64,000 nucleotides of DNA. Source: Hymenobacter negativus (GTDB taxonomy: Bacteria; Bacteroidota; Bacteroidia; Cytophagales; Hymenobacteraceae). Where the stretch lies: NCBI RefSeq assembly GCF_016056375.1, contig NZ_JAEDAE010000002.1:372001-436000 (forward strand). Direction: 5' to 3'. Every line of letters begins with the position of its first letter. The first letter of the stretch is position 1. This document shows positions 61,129 through 64,000 of this stretch, in pieces. The notes under the pieces were generated by a model. That model saw only the letters and a list, made by a program, of their open reading frames with translations, was not told the DNA's origin and made no database searches. The position numbers and the translations under genes were made by a program.

Positions 61129-61881
61129 ATGAAAAATTTCTTCCTGCTCCTGCTCGCTTTTTGCGCCATTGCCCTGGCCACCGTTTCGTGTAGTAAGAAA
61201 GACACCGCCGATATGGCCCCGACTGCCAAGACCGTGGCGCAAAACAGCACCAACCCCTACGATTATGTCGGCGTGCAGCACAATCAGGGCTTGGACTACT
61301 ACCTGGCCAAGGCGGATTTTAACGTTGCGGCCGACGAGGTAGAACCCAAAACGCTGGATTTTTTACAAGAAGCGGGCTACAGCCGGTCTGCGATGCAAGA
61401 AGTGCTGAACCAGCCTTATGTGAACGAAATCATTCACAGCGCCGACCCGGTGGAAGCCCTGCGCCAGTACTACACCACCAACGGCAACACCAAGGAGTTG
61501 GACTACCTTGACCGGATGGTGGACGCCATGTCGACGTCCACCAACTCTGACCAAGCCGTCTCGCGGTTGACCCAAATCGAAGATGACGTTCAGGCCGACA
61601 ATTCGCTCACGGCCAGCAGCCAGGAGTCGTTGCTGAAGGGCCTCGCCGTGGGCCGACACAGCGCTCAGTACTGGTACGAGCAGCAAGCGCAAGGCGACCA
61701 AAGCACCTGGCTGCAGGCCAACGCCGGCACCATCGGGGCTACCAATCAGCCCGGCGGTCCAAACAGCTTGCGCCCGTGGTGGCACTACGGGTTGGCCGAC
61801 CTGGCCGGTACCCTTGGGGGCACCATCGCCGGTGGCATCGGCGCCTCCATCATCTTCTGGCTCGGCGACCATAAAGACTAA
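61129..61881 (+). CDS. Uncharacterised lipoprotein with glycine-rich C-terminal span
   Basis: The 250-residue product has a lipoprotein signal (MKNFFLLLLAFCAIALA, lipobox ATVSC). It has a helical, Asp/Gln-rich body with NPYDYVGVQHNQGLDYYLAKADF near the start, then LDFLQEAGYSRSAMQEVLNQ and SLTASSQESLLKGLAVGRHSA. It ends in YGLADLAGTLGGTIAGGIGASIIFWLGD, a glycine-zipper hydrophobic span. No family was recognised, and the two-ended membrane affinity is unusual. The start ATG is set by the signal. Confidence 0.65.
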   Translation: MKNFFLLLLAFCAIALATVSCSKKDTADMAPTAKTVAQNSTNPYDYVGVQHNQGLDYYLAKADFNVAADEVEPKTLDFLQEAGYSRSAMQEVLNQPYVNEIIHSADPVEALRQYYTTNGNTKELDYLDRMVDAMSTSTNSDQAVSRLTQIEDDVQADNSLTASSQESLLKGLAVGRHSAQYWYEQQAQGDQSTWLQANAGTIGATNQPGGPNSLRPWWHYGLADLAGTLGGTIAGGIGASIIFWLGDHKD

Positions 61882-61941
61882 CCGTCCCCCTTTTGGCAGG
61901 GCCCAGTACGGCACCGGACTCTGTCCGAAGTAGATACCAGG

Positions 61942-61973
61942 AAAGCCGTCGCATCCGTGCGGCGGCTTTTTTG
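61942..61973 (+). terminator. Terminator of the lipoprotein gene
   Basis: AAAGCCGTCGCA pairs with TGCGGCGGCTTTTTTG around TCCG. Confidence 0.88.
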
Positions 61974-62091
61974 TAGGCCATGGCGCCCTTTGCTTTACCT
62001 GGGGCGTGGGCGCCTTAATGATTTGATAACCGTCTTCTCGCAACCATACGGTCTGGGGAGAGTACACTGGCTGATTAGCCACCGCGTCGTC

Positions 62092-62229
62092 ATGAAATTC
62101 AGCACTCTTCGTTCGCACTTCGGTGCCCTGCGCGCACGTCAGGAGCGGGCCGTTTATGCCGTCATGGGCATCGCGGCGGCGGGCGGCCTGAGTTGGGCGT
62201 TGTGGGAGCACTACCTCAAGTCCTTGTAG
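62092..62229 (+). CDS. Possible small membrane protein
   Basis: The 45-residue frame reads MKFSTLRSHFGALRARQERAVYAVMG and continues into a hydrophobic AAAGGLSWALWEHYLKSL. It has one membrane-like span and a basic N-terminus. A longer frame from 61957 exists but would overlap the terminator. The gap 62230-62432 downstream shows nothing. The evidence is the start, span and position only. Confidence 0.35.
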   Translation: MKFSTLRSHFGALRARQERAVYAVMGIAAAGGLSWALWEHYLKSL

Positions 62230-62432
62230 CAGTTTTCACCGTGTGGTCGGTTTTTTTGCTACCTCTTCTCTTTTTTACTTGCAATGCGCCGGGGGATTAG
62301 CGGCGGGTGAACGGGGCATTCGTTACCAGCTGCTAATGGCTGCCTGTGTTTAGGTGGAGCAATCTTGGTAGGGCGGCATGGCCGGTTCTGGTCGTGCCCG
62401 CCGCCTCTGGGGCTAGAGGGAAAGACATGCGT

Positions 62433-64000
62433 TTACTGCGCAGATAATGCCTCCAGTGGCAATAAGCCGGCCCCGTCCGCTTGGTAATGGTCCCAAATGA
62501 TTTGGGCGCGGCGCTGCACCTCTGTTTCGAGCGGGAAAGCGGGAGGCTGTTTTTCAAAGCGGCGCAGCAGTTGGTAACACAGCGTGATTTCTGCGGTGGC
62601 CACGATAGCGGGAAGACGATGAATATCCAGTTGCCACCATAGTGTGGTGGGCATTTGCTGGGCTGAGAGAACGGTGGGATAAACAGCTGCCAGCTGCTGG
62701 CGGACAGACGTAGGTACGGATTTCGCGGCCACCTTTTTCCTTTTGATTAGCTGCCGCTCGTGTTCGGTAACCAGCGTGCCAATGATGCTGGTCATGGTTT
62801 CATACCCGCGGTTGGTGTCGTTTGCCTGGCTAAGGTTTCGATATAGTTGCTCGTAGTTGAGACTACGCACCCGGCGCATGAACACAGAGGTAAGCAACGC
62901 CTTGGTGCTGCCAAGACGCAGGGTGAGCAAATCATATAGCTGCCGTAACGGTAGCTGCCGCAGCCGGGGCAGCACCCACGCTGGCAGATTCGGTCCCATG
63001 CGACTCAATATTCGGGTAAGTCGCTGCCAGCCCCAGATGAGTAGCCCCGTTACACCAACTGCAGTCAGCGCCAGTCCAGTGAGGGTACCCCCGACGAAGG
63101 GATGGGAATTGCGCAGCCACCATGCCCCGAGGCAAAGCAGAGTGAGTAGGACAAGCCAAGCGCTGAACGCTTGGATGAGGGTAGGAGAAAAACCACCAAT
63201 GGCTGCTGGCGCAGCCTGGTAGATGCTTTTTTCGGCACTGCTCACGTCCGCAACTAAAAACAGGGTAGTAGGCTGCAAGAGTTGCGCCTGCTCTTCGGGA
63301 AGTGTAGCCTGGGCTGTTTCCCGGTATTTAGCGTTGCGCTCGTTGGCCAGCAGCAGGCTTTCAATGCCCTGGTTGTCGTAGATGCCTCCGTCGAGTAAAG
63401 CCACGCTGCCGAGAAAAGGCTGGCCTGGACCGCCGCGAAGTACAGAATTATCTTCCTTGGGCAAAAAATCGTCTGGCAAGACCAAAGGCTCGAAACCACC
63501 CGGAAAGCAGGAAGATGCGGCTACCACGTCACCCAAGCGGAGTTGGCGGGCGTATTTTGCCGGCAAGTGCACGTTACCGTTGCCCACGAGGTAAGCCGCG
63601 TCGGTCTCTTTTTTGGGCGGAGGCAGGAAAGAGCTGTGCTGAAAGCGAAAAGTCAGCCCCGAATACAGTTCAGTAGCACCGAAAATGACCGTTTGCAGGT
63701 GATAGGGGATAGAAGGGGGCGCCTTATCCCAGAAAGTTCCTAGGTCGGTGTCGGGAAATAATAGCTTGGTGTACGTATCGGCGAAAGCATGAATGAGTTT
63801 GGGGCGGTCCGCCTTTACGTTGCTGCCCCACTGCGTTAGGGCATGGAGCAAGAGCTGGTCCTGGGCGAGGAAATCATAGAAGTCGTGATAGATAGCGGCA
63901 AAGTCGTCTCCTTTTTTCCTTCTCATGGCGTAGTAGGCGCCGGTAATGGTGCCGCCCGAGGCCGTTGATAGCATGTGCACGCGTTCGAGCAGACCGAGCA
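62433..64000 (-). CDS. Patatin-like phospholipase (5' end beyond the window)
   Basis: At least 520 residues are visible; the frame reads through the window edge, so the N-terminus is missing. The visible N-terminal part carries LLERVHMLSTASGGTITGAYY, whose Ser-Gly pattern matches the patatin nucleophile (GxSxG variant), and LDGGIYDNQGIESLL with the catalytic Asp of the dyad. Two hydrophobic spans follow (ALVLLTLLCLGAWWL-like and GTLTGLALTAVGVTGLLIW), so it is membrane bound. The C-terminal 200 residues are helical. Lipid acyl hydrolase activity is inferred. Confidence 0.85.
   Translation of the reverse strand, partial: LGLLERVHMLSTASGGTITGAYYAMRRKKGDDFAAIYHDFYDFLAQDQLLLHALTQWGSNVKADRPKLIHAFADTYTKLLFPDTDLGTFWDKAPPSIPYHLQTVIFGATELYSGLTFRFQHSSFLPPPKKETDAAYLVGNGNVHLPAKYARQLRLGDVVAASSCFPGGFEPLVLPDDFLPKEDNSVLRGGPGQPFLGSVALLDGGIYDNQGIESLLLANERNAKYRETAQATLPEEQAQLLQPTTLFLVADVSSAEKSIYQAAPAAIGGFSPTLIQAFSAWLVLLTLLCLGAWWLRNSHPFVGGTLTGLALTAVGVTGLLIWGWQRLTRILSRMGPNLPAWVLPRLRQLPLRQLYDLLTLRLGSTKALLTSVFMRRVRSLNYEQLYRNLSQANDTNRGYETMTSIIGTLVTEHERQLIKRKKVAAKSVPTSVRQQLAAVYPTVLSAQQMPTTLWWQLDIHRLPAIVATAEITLCYQLLRRFEKQPPAFPLETEVQRRAQIIWDHYQADGAGLLPLEALSAQ

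Noticed and set aside
60706..61281. A 191-residue minus-strand frame over the GC-rich tract and the start of the lipoprotein gene
   Set aside because: Its composition (Arg, Gly, Ala, Pro) is that of translated GC-rich DNA, and it overlaps the better supported lipoprotein gene.
59511..64000. An integrated element with attachment sites next to the tRNA-Ser genes
   Set aside because: I could find no repeat of a tRNA 3' end downstream and no integrase gene in view.
1..64000. CRISPR arrays
   Set aside because: No regularly spaced direct repeats with unique spacers were seen; the repeated words are inverted and irregularly spaced.

Overview
The window looks like chromosomal DNA of a GC-rich member of the Bacteroidota, most likely a Hymenobacter-like member of the Cytophagales (inferred from the gene set; no search was run). 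Supporting signs are a DUF4835/PorD-type protein, a remnant of a type IX secretion sorting domain, a WbqC protein, a CzcA-TolC fusion pump, many lipoproteins and CarboxypepD_reg-type envelope proteins, starts without clear Shine-Dalgarno sequences, and several exact matches to the Bacteroidota promoter element TAnnTTTG.

Layout. 1-4.4 kb: coaB, porD-like, recN, fabI (+ strand). 4.4-10.7 kb: an envelope protein, two tandem pectin methylesterases, a 2-hydroxyacid dehydrogenase, an SGNH-like secreted protein and an SDR. 10.8-16.2 kb: an ABC ATPase, a three-gene antitoxin/PIN toxin/barstar cluster, DUF695 and RraB-like proteins flanking an ABC exporter, and a small secreted protein. 16.4-24.2 kb: an orphan molybdenum hydroxylase large subunit followed by small secreted or stress-type proteins, dienelactone hydrolase, cupin, FemAB-like and Kazal proteins, and two YtxH proteins. 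24.4-31.5 kb: lysS, an uncharacterised 362-residue protein, a tail-specific protease, a glycine-rich stress protein and an unknown small protein. 31.7-37.1 kb: proline dehydrogenase and a shikimate block (DAHP synthase/chorismate mutase, aroB, aroA). 37-46.3 kb: a cobalamin-type receptor, M42 peptidase, GNAT, acyl-CoA carboxylase beta subunit, oligopeptidase B and clpC. 46.4-53.7 kb: WbqC and a heavy-metal efflux operon (His-rich protein, RND-TolC fusion, adaptor). 53.8-59.4 kb: envelope and lipid A type genes, tsaC-like, mltG, thioesterase, YihY. 59.5-64 kb: two tRNA-Ser genes, then a less orderly tract with a decayed T9SS sorting domain, a GC-rich tract with no convincing gene, an unknown lipoprotein and a patatin-like protein running off the end.

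The most striking feature is not a gene. At least 17 imperfect palindromes of 30-220 bp, in several sequence families, sit between genes. Fourteen of them lie within about 35 bp of a stop codon, and three overlap the stop itself. One member lies inside a reading frame and forms the linker of the RND-TolC fusion pump. Two others bracket whole intergenic regions that contain a promoter-like site. The second most interesting locus is the antitoxin/PIN/barstar cluster, which pairs one PIN nuclease with two different kinds of candidate inhibitor.
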